Assembly: GCA_944739405.2 (NCBI GenBank)
Contig: OX123191.2
Coordinates: 7,730,830-7,794,829 of the forward strand
Direction of reading: 5' to 3'
Length of the DNA stretch: 64,000 nt
Source: Euclidia mi
Taxonomy: Eukaryota; Arthropoda; Insecta; Lepidoptera; Erebidae
Under the pieces are notes generated by a model. It ran no database searches and was not told where the DNA came from. It was given only the letters and a program-made list of their open reading frames with translations. The position numbers and the translations under genes are program-made. Shown piece after piece: positions 1 to 10,310 of the stretch (the first letter of the stretch is position 1; the number at the start of each line of letters is the position of its first letter).

Positions 1-10
1 GGTTGCTCAG

Positions 11-271
11 CTAATTCGCCAACATAGCAGCGTTAGCAGTTGCCTTCGCTCGTATCCACATCTCGGTTCTCAGGATCGGGGTCCGGTAAACGAAATCCAT
101 GTAGTAGTTAGTCATTTTCATGGCTTCTATCAGCGACAGACAATTGCGGTTCTCTAGTTCCAACAGACCCAGCATTTTTTCGTTTCTAGCGTCTTCATTG
201 TGAACACGCGGGTAGTGGTAGTCCAATCCCACGCATCGAGCGAGAAGGCACTCGTTGAGATGTAGTTTCAC
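11..271 (-). pseudogene. gag N-terminal fragment of an LTR retrotransposon
   Basis: An 86-codon open frame contains 'NEDARNEKMLGLLELENRN', which closely parallels 'NEDASNEKLLGLLELQNRN' in the LTR element at 37.6 kb. The DNA similarity runs on past the conserved peptide (for example 'ctgctaacgctgctatg' occurs in both). It is therefore a diverged relative of the same gag leader region, cut off by the window edge. The frame opens with GTG rather than ATG, so the printed start is not a credible translation start. No protease or polymerase is visible, and this is a relic. Confidence 0.6.
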
Positions 272-320
272 GAATCACACACAATAAACACTGAGTTTAG
301 ATGGCCTATAATGCGTGCCA

Positions 321-333
321 CGCCCACTTCTGA
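321..333 (-). other. possible primer-binding site of the gag fragment
   Basis: On the minus strand this reads 'cagaagtgggcg', preceded by 'tt'. It resembles the 3' part of insect tRNA-Leu as I recall it ('tcagaagtgggat' in complement). It lies upstream of the gag fragment, where a primer-binding site would be expected, but no LTR could be delimited beside it. Confidence 0.25.
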
Positions 334-790
334 ACTATTATGAAATTAAACACTTCCAGTAAAATCACTTAGTAACTTTTATTTGTTCACTTTTACACTT
401 TGTAGGTATGCACTGATTTACAACTATCAGCCACCAAATAGCTTGCGCTACACGTCTTTACTGTTCAGAAGTACCCAAACGATTGTTCTGTCGCCTAATT
501 TATCCGACAAGCTAAAATATTCTCCCACTCTAAACGGAAATGACAACTTCATAAGCGACAGCCAACCGAAATGCAGCAAATAACGTCAATCACAACCTAT
601 TTACAAAATTGCTTGATTAATCGAGTAATAACAATTTAAACTAAATATTTAGATATAATCAATTATTTACTGATTTGTTTATAGATATATTTTTAGCTGG
701 AAATTATACTTGTAATTAATGTGGCCATAACTACTAGCGCCCTCTGTTTGTAGCAGTCGAATCGTTTAAAAATGTTTCATAAATACAATT
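334..790. other. unassigned AT-rich stretch, possibly LTR remnant
   Basis: No gene, tandem repeat or terminal repeat could be recognised. Its position behind a gag fragment with a possible primer-binding site would suit a decayed LTR, but no second copy is present in the window to prove it. Confidence 0.25.
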
Positions 791-794
791 TAAT

Positions 795-872
795 TGTCAA
801 AATCATTACACAACTAACGGACACAATGAACACCCAGACTCGAAAGAACAATTTATGAATCACACACAACTA
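795..872 (-). repeat. SINE fragment (family S4)
   Basis: Contains 'ggacacaatgaacaccca' followed by 'aacaatttatgaatcacac', the reverse of the middle of the better copy at 8641-8935. Only the body is left. Confidence 0.5.
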
Positions 873-968
873 GTTGTATATCTTTTTATTATGCATTAAT
901 TTAATATAATGCTTACGCGAAGTTTCAGCCCCAACTTATAGTTTTGCTTACACTGTAATTCTTATCAA

Positions 969-1018
969 ACTTATCACTTACACCATCGTTCATTAGAACG
1001 ATGCTGTAAGTGATAAGT
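969..1018. repeat. near-perfect 50-nt hairpin
   Basis: Arms are 969-991 and 996-1018, with a 4-nt loop 'atta' and a single C-C mismatch in 23 positions. 'acttatcacttaca' begins it and 'tgtaagtgataagt' ends it. The flanks are AT-rich and no target duplication is clear. Confidence 0.8.
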
Positions 1019-1172
1019 ATTTACAAAATTGTTCATCGTTCGTGGCGTCCGTAGCTCGTTTAGGCGTGTCGCATACTTAAGACTTAATGTACAAGATATT
1101 TTGTCGGATTATTTTTTTCTGTAATGATTTATTTATTTATTTAAAGATACATGACAAAACAGACAGTTTGGG

Positions 1173-1460
1173 CACGTGGAGAGGATGGATGACGAAAGAC
1201 TGACCAAGCAGATATATAAGGCAAGTGTGGAAGGGACAGGACGAAGGGGAAGACCTAGACGGACGTCCTCTTACCAGATTGGAGACATCCTAAAAACAGG
1301 ACAGGTTAGAAGTACCCTGAACAGAAGAACATGCATGAGGAATCTGATGGGAGTGAATGAAGCAAGAGAGATATGTCAGGATCGTTGCAAATGGCTTTCC
1401 GTAGTCTTTGCCCTCCGGGAAACAGGCGTGAGTCTATGTATGTATGTATGTACATGACAG
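1173..1460 (+). pseudogene. 3' end of a LINE-gamma copy (fragment)
   Basis: Encodes the C-terminal tail of a non-LTR reverse transcriptase: 'ERMDDERLTKQIYKASVEG', then 'GRRGRPRRT' and 'GDILKTGQVRSTLNRRTCM'. These match nearly residue for residue the end of the minus-strand LINE at 25.1-27.8 kb. It finishes in 'gcgtgagtctatg' followed by (tatg) repeats, the LINE-gamma 3' tail. The element is 5'-truncated, as usual for target-primed insertions. Confidence 0.8.
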
Positions 1461-1654
1461 AAACTAGTACATGTTGAGGCAAACATTATATTATTATATG
1501 CGATTGAATTAAAAACTAAACTAGATTGCCAAGATTCGATCTGCTTGTCAAAAGTATTTAGTAATATTGTAAGTAAGTAGTCAACGATTAACAATATATT
1601 TATATACATTGTAAGCGCCAGAATTCAATAGAAATACTCTGAACTTTTTTGTAC

Positions 1655-2015
1655 ACGAATTTATGTCTTAATATTTCGGTTAAATTCATATTAGTTTTTA
1701 TCTTTTTTCATATTAGTATTCAAATTGAACTCAAACTGATTTCGGAGTCGTTGTGATTTGAAGTTGTTATTTGCACATGAATTTATGTCTTAATATTTCG
1801 GTTAACTTCATTCGTTTTATTTTTTCATATTATTATTTCAAATTTGTCTCAAACTGATTTCGGAGTCATTGTGATTTGAAGGTTACTTAACCATTCTGAA
1901 CCAATTTATTCACTCAAAAAGCTTTCTCCAAATCACGACAACTCCGAAATCAGTTTGAGTTCAATTTGAATACTAATATGAAAAAAACTAATATGAATTT
2001 AACCGAAATATAACA
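1655..2015. repeat. direct-plus-inverted repeat cluster
   Basis: Two direct copies of about 105 bp (about 1661-1765 and 1783-1885) share 'tatgtcttaatatttcggtt' and 'aaactgatttcggagtc'. A third copy, at about 1927-2014, is inverted. The mixture suggests a fold-back MITE with an internal duplication. No transposase is present. Confidence 0.7.
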
Positions 2016-2784
2016 TCTATTTTTGGAAACGATTACTCAAATATGCAACACGCCTGATATTCGTTGCGTCCGTAGCTCCTCGTAGCAATGAGCTACGGCG
2101 TAGCGACTACGATCGGATTCATTTAAAACTTAGTGTGCTTTAGTTAACTATTTGTTAAGTTAGATTATTTATTATATAAGTTTTACATTCAATTTCTAAA
2201 ATTTGTTCGACCAAGTATAACGCAGTGAGCTTTGGAACAAGGCTGGTTCCAACTTTATCAAGCGAAATACAGAGAGAAATACATTATTAAATGTTTGACA
2301 ACTTTGGGTAACGTCCTAAATGGAAGTGTTACGTTGATGCGTCGATGTCATGATGCTTATAAACTATTATTTTCATAGTTATATTAAACTCATAATAATA
2401 TCATAGCAATATTCTAAGTAGTTATGTCAGTGTATTTCTCCCCATAGAGTTATTGTAACGACTATGTTTACCTCCGTAATAGCCAGGACCATTACGGAGG
2501 TCGATATTTGCGTGCTCTCTTGCTACCCATCCTTAAATCAGATATAAAATGCGCTTAACTTCCTTAACAGAGATTCATACATCCTGCCCTTGGGCACCTG
2601 TATCTATCTGGCTAGCTCTCATCTGATCTATATGAAACTACTAATCTATATGAAAATAAATAAAAATAAATTCTATTGTGAGCAAAATTTGCTTTACTAT
2701 ATAATCAATATGCAATGACAAATCATTGGTCAAGTGGCAACCCTTTTAATCATGATCGAATCAGAATGTCGTTAAAAAATGAAA
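2016..2784. other. no gene seen; one short hairpin
   Basis: AT-rich DNA with no recognisable coding frame. An 11-bp perfect hairpin (ACCTCCGTAAT at 2470-2480, its complement at 2491-2501, 10-nt loop) and a hairpin around 'ccgtagctc...gagctacgg' near 2070-2098 are the only structures noted. Confidence 0.5.
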
Positions 2785-3290
2785 AATTGGTCAAGTGCGA
2801 GTCGGACTCGCGCACAAAGGGTTTCGTACCATCATGTATGAAAGAAAATCACATTTTTCGTATGTGTACAATTTTTTTTTTTAATTTCAATCTGTTTATT
2901 AATATCGATTAAAACAAATCTTAAAATTACGTTTATTGTATGGGAGCCCTCTTTATTCTTTACTTTATTTTTATTTAATTATTTGTTTTGATAGAGAATA
3001 TAAAACTATATATTCTGTGAAAATTTCAAGCGTCTACCTTTTAGCGTTAGTAATATTGAGCAAAAAATACGAAAGAAAACACGTTTATTGTATGGGCCCC
3101 CCTCAGTATTAATTTTTTTTTATTCTTAGTATTTTTTGTTATAGCGTCAATGGAAATAAATAATTTGTGAAAATTTCAGCTTTCTAGCTATCACGGTTTA
3201 TGAGATACAGCCTGGTGACGGACAGACAGACAGCGGAGGCTTAGTAGTAGGGTCCTGTTTTTACCTTTTAGGTACCCTAAAAAGTAGGAA
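2785..3290 (+). repeat. lepidopteran interspersed repeat (S6)
   Basis: Runs from 'ggtcaagtgcgagtcggact' to 'ggtaccctaaaaag' and carries 'cgtaccatcatgtatg', two 'gtgaaaatttca' blocks and a 'gacggacagacagacag' tract. This arrangement is a very common dispersed repeat in lepidopteran genomes (from memory). Internal ORFs are short and not conserved. Confidence 0.65.
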
Positions 3291-4385
3291 ATATACCTAA
3301 GATACGACGCAATGATAAGGTTATTAAAAAAATAGTTTTATAATAATATTCTCATATTTTCAAATTAATTCAATAAATAATAAACAACAACAATAAATCA
3401 TGACTTATCAGTCTTATCACTTAAATTGATTATCTATGTGAATGAAAAGATTTATGTCAAATTGAACTAATGGGGCCAAATCAAGGTGAATGTTGTTACT
3501 TAAAAAAAATATAATTATATTACTATTTCCATATGCTAGCTTTGAGCTATTTATAGAGATTAGTAATGAGGCAATTTCTATAATTATGTGAAAATTTCTG
3601 ATTACATTGAAAAGTGTAATGTGTACTTTTAGTGAGCTTTATGTGAATTTTTGTTGTGATACACAAAAAATTGTTATACTTTTTCTGAGCCTCTTTTACA
3701 TGATAAAATAAAGTGCTTGAGGAATATTTGAGTGATAAAGTATTCTAGAGCCTCCATGTACGTGTCCAATATTATCACAGAAAGTTTACTTCAGATTTGC
3801 TTTCTAAAAATTTAGTGTGGAAAGCTAAGAGACGATATTTATTATTATTATTTGTCATCTTTATTAGATATACGTAGCAACACAGCGTTGTTCAAGAAAA
3901 TAAGAACATTTGGACCATAAGAAAGAGGAAAGAGGTAAGTGATGAAAGATACATTTATTAACTAATTAAGATTTGATCACCTTAATAATACGAACTTTAT
4001 TCACAAATAAGACATAGGAAAGCCATGAAAAGGTTGGACTCGGTCAGGCGTGAAGATTATAGTTATAAAGATCAAATAAACGAAAGGGTTACTTCATTTA
4101 TGGAGCTGAAGATGCACGCCAAGGATCGTCAAAGACTGGCGTATTCGCCAGTGAAAAGAGCAATGCTTTGAAGTTTTAAAGAGAAAGAATTTAAAAATGA
4201 ATAAAACTCAAGAGTAAAATTGACGAGTTTATTTTACTTCCAAACAGATTAAGACCAAAAACTAGTATGCTACTGAAACTCTATTATTCTCCGACATTTG
4301 ATGAATATTCTTTAGATTTACATTCGTTTCGACTATATTGCCAAGCTAGGAAAGTTTAAAATTTCAGTTTTTAAAGAGGTTTAGT
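3291..4385. other. no feature recognised
   Basis: AT-rich sequence with stops in all frames. No long ORF, tandem array or terminal repeat was seen. Confidence 0.4.
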
Positions 4386-4420
4386 CTATCACAATCCCAC
4401 TGCTGGACAAAACTTCCCCT
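4386..4420 (-). repeat. SINE tail fragment (S2/S3 type)
   Basis: 'cacaatcccactgctggac' is the reverse complement of the 'gtccagcagtgggac' tail shared by SINE families S2 and S3. It directly abuts the TTAA of the next element, so the piggyBac-like element may have landed in a SINE. Confidence 0.45.
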
Positions 4421-4424
4421 TTAA

Positions 4425-5379
4425 CACTAGAATACACGCGTGGGCTACATATGTAGCCCAGGGTGTAATATTGACATATATTGGTGGAACTAGGTATGCC
4501 ACAGCGCAATCGTCTTGTGTATTCCTCGATTGTTTCTCTCCGCTCCTACTCGTAGAATGCCTATTACATCGACATAAGGACGTGCACAAAAATCATCCTA
4601 GAAGTTGGTGGGCCCCGCGCGTGCGTTTAAGGAAAATTATTGCCTAGTGCACAAGTGGTAAATATTGTATTTTTTGTATTATTAACGGTCGGTTAGTAAC
4701 ATGGCAAGTATAAAATGTCTCAAAATAAGAAAAAAAAATGAATAATTTACAAATGAACGTGATCTGACGTCAATATTTCTAAAAAGTGAAATTCTATCTA
4801 GTAGGATCGTGTCCCAATTGAGCATCGTATTTTCCAGCAAAATATAGGTACCAAGAGCTATCAAACTGAAAAGCAGGTTACTACAGAATTAGAGAAACAT
4901 CCTCATTGACAAGATATGCCCATTCGGGGAGGAATTGGGTGGTATTTATTCTGCAGCACACGCAAGCAATGCAGCAAATGTATGAGGCGCATTTGTTGTG
5001 TTGAAGGTGTGTGTCCTGATTGCTCGCCAATAGAACAGTGTTTTGCGAATTATTTGATTATGTGGTTAATACCATTGCTAGAGATAAACTTTAAGGTAAA
5101 TATTACGTTCCTAAATGAAAATTAGACTATGGCATTTCAAGCCTGCCAAATATTGATGATTTTTAAGTACTTTTACTATATGTTTGATATTATAATTAGG
5201 AAGACAAATGTTGATTAATTTTATGTTTCATTCTGATTATAACAAAGATACCTATAAATTAAACAATGAGTTTTATTAATTTGTTTCCTTTTACATACAA
5301 TTAATTGATCTACAAATGGGCTACACCTGTAGCCCGCGCGTGCACTCAAGGACTATAAATGGGTGCGTGCACTCTAGTT
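4425..5379 (+). mobile_element. piggyBac-like deletion derivative (TTAA-flanked)
   Basis: TTAA occurs at 4421-4424 and 5380-5383. The ends are imperfect inverted repeats (CACTAGAATACACGC against AACTAGAGTGCACGC), with matching subterminal blocks containing palindromes 'gggctacatatgtagccc' (4443-4460) and 'gggctacacctgtagccc' near 5318-5335. TTAA targets and a Cys-rich C-terminal domain are hallmarks of the piggyBac superfamily. The catalytic core is missing, so it is non-autonomous. A second, truncated copy of its right half lies inverted at 8091-8600. Confidence 0.7.
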
Positions 5380-5610
5380 TTAAATATTGTCCCTGTCCCT
5401 ATTTATACTCAATCATCTAAAACGTTCAGGTATATGTAACCATCATAGACTTGATGGAGTTGGACACAGTGCATCGATTCAATTACTTAGAACACTACAT
5501 CAAGTCGGTCGCAATTACTAATCTAACATTGATATACAAAGAGCTTTAGGATATTATGGTATAACTCAGGCCGGTATACAATCGTTTAAGGTTTTGAATA
5601 GTCGGTAGGG
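4876..5610 (+). repeat. left arm of 735-bp inverted repeat around the PLE
   Basis: Matches the reverse complement of 7866-8600 over exactly the same length, with only a handful of mismatches found by eye (for example 'ctcattgac' against 'ctcagcgac'). It comprises the right half of the piggyBac-like element plus about 225 bp of other DNA ending 'gaatagtcggtaggg'. It directly abuts and slightly overlaps the start of the PLE frame. Confidence 0.9.
4916..5125 (+). pseudogene. piggyBac transposase C-terminal Cys-rich domain remnant
   Basis: A 69-codon ATG-started frame has 'CSTRKQCSKCMRRICC' followed by 'CPDC', a Cys spacing like the C-terminal DNA-binding cysteine-rich domain of piggyBac transposases. 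The upstream catalytic Asp domain is absent. The frame continues past the domain with no family similarity I can see ('EINFKVNITFLNEN'). It may simply be what the internal deletion left behind. The inverted copy at 8351-8602 extends the same frame upstream by 14 residues. Confidence 0.55.
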
Positions 5611-7476
5611 GTTTAAATTATGCGATAACTCCATCCAGAATACCGTATGAGACCATTATTTGCAACGTTGAGGATTGTTTAGTAAATAACAATGTGAGTA
5701 AGGAAGATTTCGAGGCCATACGTCAAGACGTTTCTGCTGTATTGCGCCAGTCGAAAGTGCCGAAAAGGAATCTACCAAAACCTGAGTATTTCGCACTGAA
5801 GAACCTACGAGCTAGACCTGAACTAACAGTACTCCGAGCAGATAAGGGAAATGCAACGGTAGTGATGGAAACGTCCAATTATAAACAAAAAATGGAAAAT
5901 CTTTTGTCGGATGAAAGTACATATAAATTGGTTAAGACGGATCCTACCAACAAAATACTCAAGCAAACGAGTGATATTGTGAAGAAATACTCCGAACAAC
6001 TGAATCTGGACGTGAAATACTTAATACCATCGTGTGCAAAACCTCCCCAATTGTATGGTCTACCGAAAATACACAAGGAAAATGCTCCACTGCACCCTAT
6101 AGTCAGTTAAATAGGGGCACCAACCTACAGATTGGCTCAACACCTTGCAAAGATTCTCTCGCCACTCAGAGGCAAGACGAGAGCGCATGTAAAGGATTCC
6201 TACCATTTTGTCAGTGAAATAAAACACCTACATCTCTCTGACAAGGAAACTATGGTTAGTTTTGATGTACAGTCATTATTCACATGCTTACCAGCACATG
6301 ACTCTATTGAGATAACTAGAAGGAAGCTAATAGAGAACAACATGCCTGAGGAATATGCAGAAATATTGAAACACTGCTTAACAACCGGCTATCTGCTACG
6401 GGATGAGAAATACTACATACAAGTAGACGGTGTGGCAATGGGCTCTCCAGTATCGCCTGTTGTTGCTGACATCTTCATGGAGGACTTCGAGGCGCGAGCC
6501 CTGCAGACTGCCACCATCACACCGAGATTCTACAAGCGGTATGTAGATGACACTTTTACAATTTTACCAACAGATAGTGTTAATGTATTCCTAGACCATC
6601 TTAATTCTATTCATAACAACATCAAATTTACAATGGAATTAGAGGCAAACAATTCTTTAGCTTTCTTAGATGTACTTGTTATCAGTAACAAAAACAACTC
6701 TTTGAGCCACACTGTGTATAGGAAAAAGACACATACAAATAGGTACTTAAACGGTGAATCTCACCACCATCCTAAACAGTTAGCTACCGTAGGAATTTCT
6801 TTGTTTCAGAAAGCCCGGGGGATCTGTGAAAAGAAACACCTGGACGCCGAGCTTCAACATGTCAAGCAAGTTCTGCAAGACAACAAGATCCGACCACCGC
6901 GCCAACGTCACAGATCCCCGAAGAACAAGCCAGCCACAGTAGAGAGACAACCTGCTGTCCTCCCATACATCAAGGGCGTGACCGACAAGATTGGCTACAT
7001 CTTGAAGCGAGCTTCAATCAAAACTTTCTACAAGCCGCCAACGAAGATAAGCCAATTATTACCATCTGTCAAGAGTCAGTTACCCTTACAAGAGGCCGGG
7101 GTTTACAAGATAGACTGTGAGTGTGGGCTCTCACAGTCTACATTGGACAAACCAAGAGAAGCATAGGCATTCGACTAAAGGAACATATAGCTGACATTAA
7201 ACACAAACGCTCGACGAAGTCTGCTGTGTGTGAACATGTAGAACAAGGAACCAACCATTACCTGCGATTTGATAAACCACAGATACTCGCAAAAGAATGA
7301 TACGAGAAGCTATTGAAATTAAAAAACATCCTAATTTCAATAGGGAAGATGGTTGGAATGTTCCTACAGTTTGGGACCCTGTTATCAGGCTAATGAAACC
7401 CAAGAAGGACAAAGTCACCAGAAGACATCAAGACACAGTGAGCACATTCTGCGTAGATAGTAACACTAATAGTTGA
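5598..7476 (+). pseudogene. Penelope-like element polyprotein (RT plus GIY-YIG), disrupted
   Basis: Penelope-like elements encode a telomerase-related reverse transcriptase and a GIY-YIG endonuclease. The RT part has 'GLNYAITPSRIP' near the start, 'LRADKGNATVVM', 'YGLPKIHK', 'GVAMGSPVSPVVADIFMEDF' and catalytic 'YVDDTF' near 6541. The endonuclease part reads 'GVYKIDCECG' then, after a frame change near 7130, 'YIGQTKRSIGIRLKEH'. Lesions: an in-frame TAA at 6108-6110, a frameshift near 7130, and a TGA/frameshift near 7298 before the conserved 'HPNFNREDGWN'. No ATG is obvious upstream; the frame is open from 5598. It is flanked by inverted 735-bp arms, comparable to the pseudo-LTRs described for Penelope. 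Inactive, but retains both domains. Confidence 0.9.
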
Positions 7477-7555
7477 AAAATGTTCGGGTTCTTTGAGATA
7501 ACTTTTAAATTCAAGACAAAGACAAATACCACCTCAGTCTGCCGTGAACATGAAT

Positions 7556-7580
7556 CCTGTAAAGAATTCGAAACGTCGGC
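7556..7580 (+). other. hammerhead-like sequence motif at PLE 3' side
   Basis: 'cctgtaaagaattcg' followed by 'aaacgtcggc' resembles the hammerhead core order CTGATGA, short stem, GAAAC, GTC that is reported in Penelope-like elements. Here the CTGATGA block is degenerate (CTGTAAA), so a self-cleaving activity is unlikely for this copy. Confidence 0.35.
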
Positions 7581-7865
7581 TAGTAATTAAAATGTAGTTT
7601 CTAAATCATTCGGTTTAAATGTAAAAACAAGTGAAACCAATATAACGCGATAAAATCAGTAAACTGTACTTTAATTTCAAGGTATCAAAAGGGTATTTGA
7701 CAAGTTCAAACATCATCTTATAACTTCAAAAGCTTGTAACTTATTTAATCGTATAACGTTCTGCAAGTTATTTCATAGATTTTTTGAATAACATCTTTCA
7801 CGCTGATAGCATGCACATGTCACGTCACCGTCCCGTTACCACGCCACTGTTAAGCCATCGTCCCG

Positions 7866-8600
7866 CCCTACCGACTATTCAAAACCTTAAACGATTGTAT
7901 ACCGGCCTGAGTTATACCATAATATCCTAAAGCTCTTTGTATATCAATGTTAGATTAGTAATTGCGACCGACTTGATGTAGTGTTCTAAGTAATTGAATC
8001 GATGCACTGTGTCCAACTCCATCAAGTCTATGATGGTTACATATACCTGAACGTTTTAGATGATTGAGTATAAATAGGGACAGGGACAATATTTAAAACT
8101 AGAGTGCACGCACCCATTTATAGTCCTTGAGTGCACGCGCGGGCTACAGGTGTAGCCCATTTGTAGATCAATTAATTGTATGTAAAAGGAAACAAATTAA
8201 TAAAACTCATTGTTTAATTTATAGGTATCTTTGTTATAATCAGAATGAAACATAAAATTAATCAACATTTGTCTTCCTAATTATAATATCAAACATATAG
8301 TAAAAGTACTTAAAAATCATCAATATATGGCAGGCTTGAAATGCCATAGTCTAATTTTCATTTAGGAACGTAATATTTACCTTAAAGTTTATCTCTAGCA
8401 ATGGTATTAACCACATAATCAAATAATTCGCAAAACACTGTTCTATTGGCGAGCAATCAGGACACACACCTTCAACACAACAAATGCGCCTCATACATTT
8501 GCTGCATTGCTTGCGTGTGCTGCAGAATAAATACCACCCAATTCCTCCTCGAATGGGCATATCTTGTCGCTGAGGATGTTTCTCTAATTCTGTAGTAACC
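7866..8600 (-). repeat. right arm of 735-bp inverted repeat
   Basis: Reverse complement of 4876-5610, same length. It carries the piggyBac-like right half (from about 8091) but no left end. The flank beyond 8600 ('aaaaggtagg') is unrelated to the flank of the left arm, so the copy ends there. Confidence 0.9.
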
Positions 8601-8602
8601 AA
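8351..8602 (-). pseudogene. second copy of the piggyBac Cys-rich domain frame
   Basis: An 83-codon frame repeating 'CSTRKQCSKCMRRICC' with the extra N-terminal stretch 'ELEKHPQRQDMPIRGG'. In the left arm the equivalent of the Arg codon is TGA ('HPH' then stop), so this copy keeps the longer reading. It starts inside the inverted arm and has no transposase core. Confidence 0.5.
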
Positions 8603-8640
8603 AAGGTAGGTAAAAGGTTAAGTTTGTTTGTTTGAACGCG

Positions 8641-8935
8641 CTTACCTCGGTAATTTCAGGAATTTTGACTGCAGTTAAGGCATAGCAGTTAAAGCGGTCA
8701 CCTAGATGTTAAGCACTGAGCCCAGTGTTGTGGGTTTGATCCTCACGCGAGACAACACGTGATGTGTTATGTGATCTACAAATTGTTTGTTTATGTCTGG
8801 GTGTTCCTTGTGTCCATTGATTGAATGTTTGTAAAGTGTCCCACGACTCAGGATTTCATCTAGAGCGGAGTTCATCTTAAACAAATATATTTGTATATTA
8901 TTTTTTATAATTATAGCCACCTTTATGAGGAATGC
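8641..8935 (+). repeat. SINE (family S4) with tRNA-like box B
   Basis: Contains 'agtgttgtgggtttgatcct', a tRNA box-B-like site, then 'tgatctacaaattgtttgtt' and 'gtctgggtgttc', a body common in lepidopteran SINEs. It ends in AT-rich DNA. Related fragments lie at 795-872, 32480-32575 and 38500-38600. Confidence 0.6.
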
Positions 8936-9439
8936 CATAATATATTAGGCTTCATATTAGGTATAGGCTATGTCACATCTAACTATAATAAATAAGAACT
9001 AAATTTTCGAATTCAAATTCATTTAATCATATAGGTTACAAAGCAACAGTTATTATATTACACTTATTATATATTACGAATGTCAATATTTTTTTAAAGA
9101 TTGTCATCGATTGAAGGGAGAGAACTACAGATAGATGTAATAGAAGGGTCTAGCAAAGCGATACGACGCGACGGTTTAATGGACAAAGTGTGGCGAGGAA
9201 AACCGGGGGGCACGGCTAGTAAAATTTAGTTTAATATGTTAATATTTAAAGCAGACCCGAGAATATTGATAGGGAATAAATATCGGTGTCGGTGGCATTT
9301 AGTTTCCACGAATTATAATCGATTTGTTTTGAAAGTGTTAGGCAATGATTGGAAAACCAGTTGCAGTGCGCTTCAGTTATTTGAGTAATCACCTAGCGTA
9401 TTCGTCGAACTTTAATATTATTCAATAATGATGATAATA
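8936..9439. other. no feature recognised
   Basis: AT-rich unique-looking sequence without a credible ORF or repeat structure. Confidence 0.4.
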
Positions 9440-9629
9440 ACCCGACTACGGCAAAACCAAAAGGAACCTGCACTGTTTAGTGCAGGTTCCTGTACATATA
9501 GTTAACATGGCAGTTAACTATATGTACACTTGTATACAATAGGTGCGACCGCAACTCTAGCTTGAGCATTTCTGTACTTATATTTTATTGTTTCGTTCTT
9601 TTTAGACCCCCTTTTTGACGTAGTCGGGT
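9440..9629. mobile_element. 190-bp TIR element with two abutting hairpins
   Basis: Terminal inverted repeats of about 17 bp (ACCCGACTACGGCAAAA against ACCCGACTACGTCAAAA) are flanked by TA on both sides (9438-9439, 9630-9631), as for Tc1/mariner-type MITEs. Inside are two perfect hairpins with no gap: 9462-9491 (13-bp stem, 4-nt loop) and 9492-9527 (15-bp stem, 6-nt loop). No ORF. Confidence 0.75.
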
Positions 9630-9783
9630 TATAGTTTTTAAACTTATTTTTTTTTACACTAATGTTCATATCTTTAAATGGTTTTTGATTGGAATTATTT
9701 GATGTTTTTATATTTCAAACATGAGTTAACATCTAATTATTTTTCTTTTTGTGTGAGTATATAGCCAATTTTGGCGTCGTAAA

Positions 9784-10085
9784 TAATATTCTTTTTTATA
9801 ATGGTAGGCGGCTAATGAGCAGACGGATCGCCTAATGGTAAACAATTACCGCCGCTCATGGAGACAAGCAACACCACAAGAAGTCACAAGTGCGTTGCCG
9901 CCCCTTGGGGTTGGAAAAAGGGATAGGATGAGGAGTGGGATGAGGGAGAAGGAATAGGAGATAGGGCCTCCGGCACTCTCACTCACTGAATGAAGGCCTC
10001 CTACTGGATCTGACTATTCTTGTCCTGAGCCAACGCTGGACCGACAGCTCTACGTGCCCTCCGATGTCAAAGGAAAATTACGGCC
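9784..10085 (+). repeat. lepidopteran interspersed repeat (S5)
   Basis: Contains 'gagcagacggatcgcctaat', 'caattaccgccgctcatgg', 'cacaagtgcgttgcc' and 'gggcctccggcactctcac', the order seen in a very widespread lepidopteran repeat (from memory). Non-coding. Confidence 0.7.
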
Positions 10086-10165
10086 AGGTATATACATGGC
10101 AGTATGCTAAATATAATTTATTTATCTTTACGCCGTGAAAATATAATTATAAATATAATTTATTT

Positions 10166-10310
10166 ATGTTTGCCGTGTGGTTGACGGCATAGAATACAAG
10201 TGTCACCACCCCCTATCTTCCCGTGGGTGTCGTAAGAGGCGACTAAGGGATAACACGATGCAAATACCACCTTTACGTAGAGACGGAAAACTCGACATCA
10301 AACCCTATAC
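10166..10310 (+). repeat. SINE head (family S3)
   Basis: 'gccgtgtggttgacggcata' and 'gggtgtcgtaagaggcgact' match the 5' part of the S3 copy at 14625-14852 (which is on the minus strand). It is cut off by the S1 SINE that follows. Confidence 0.6.
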
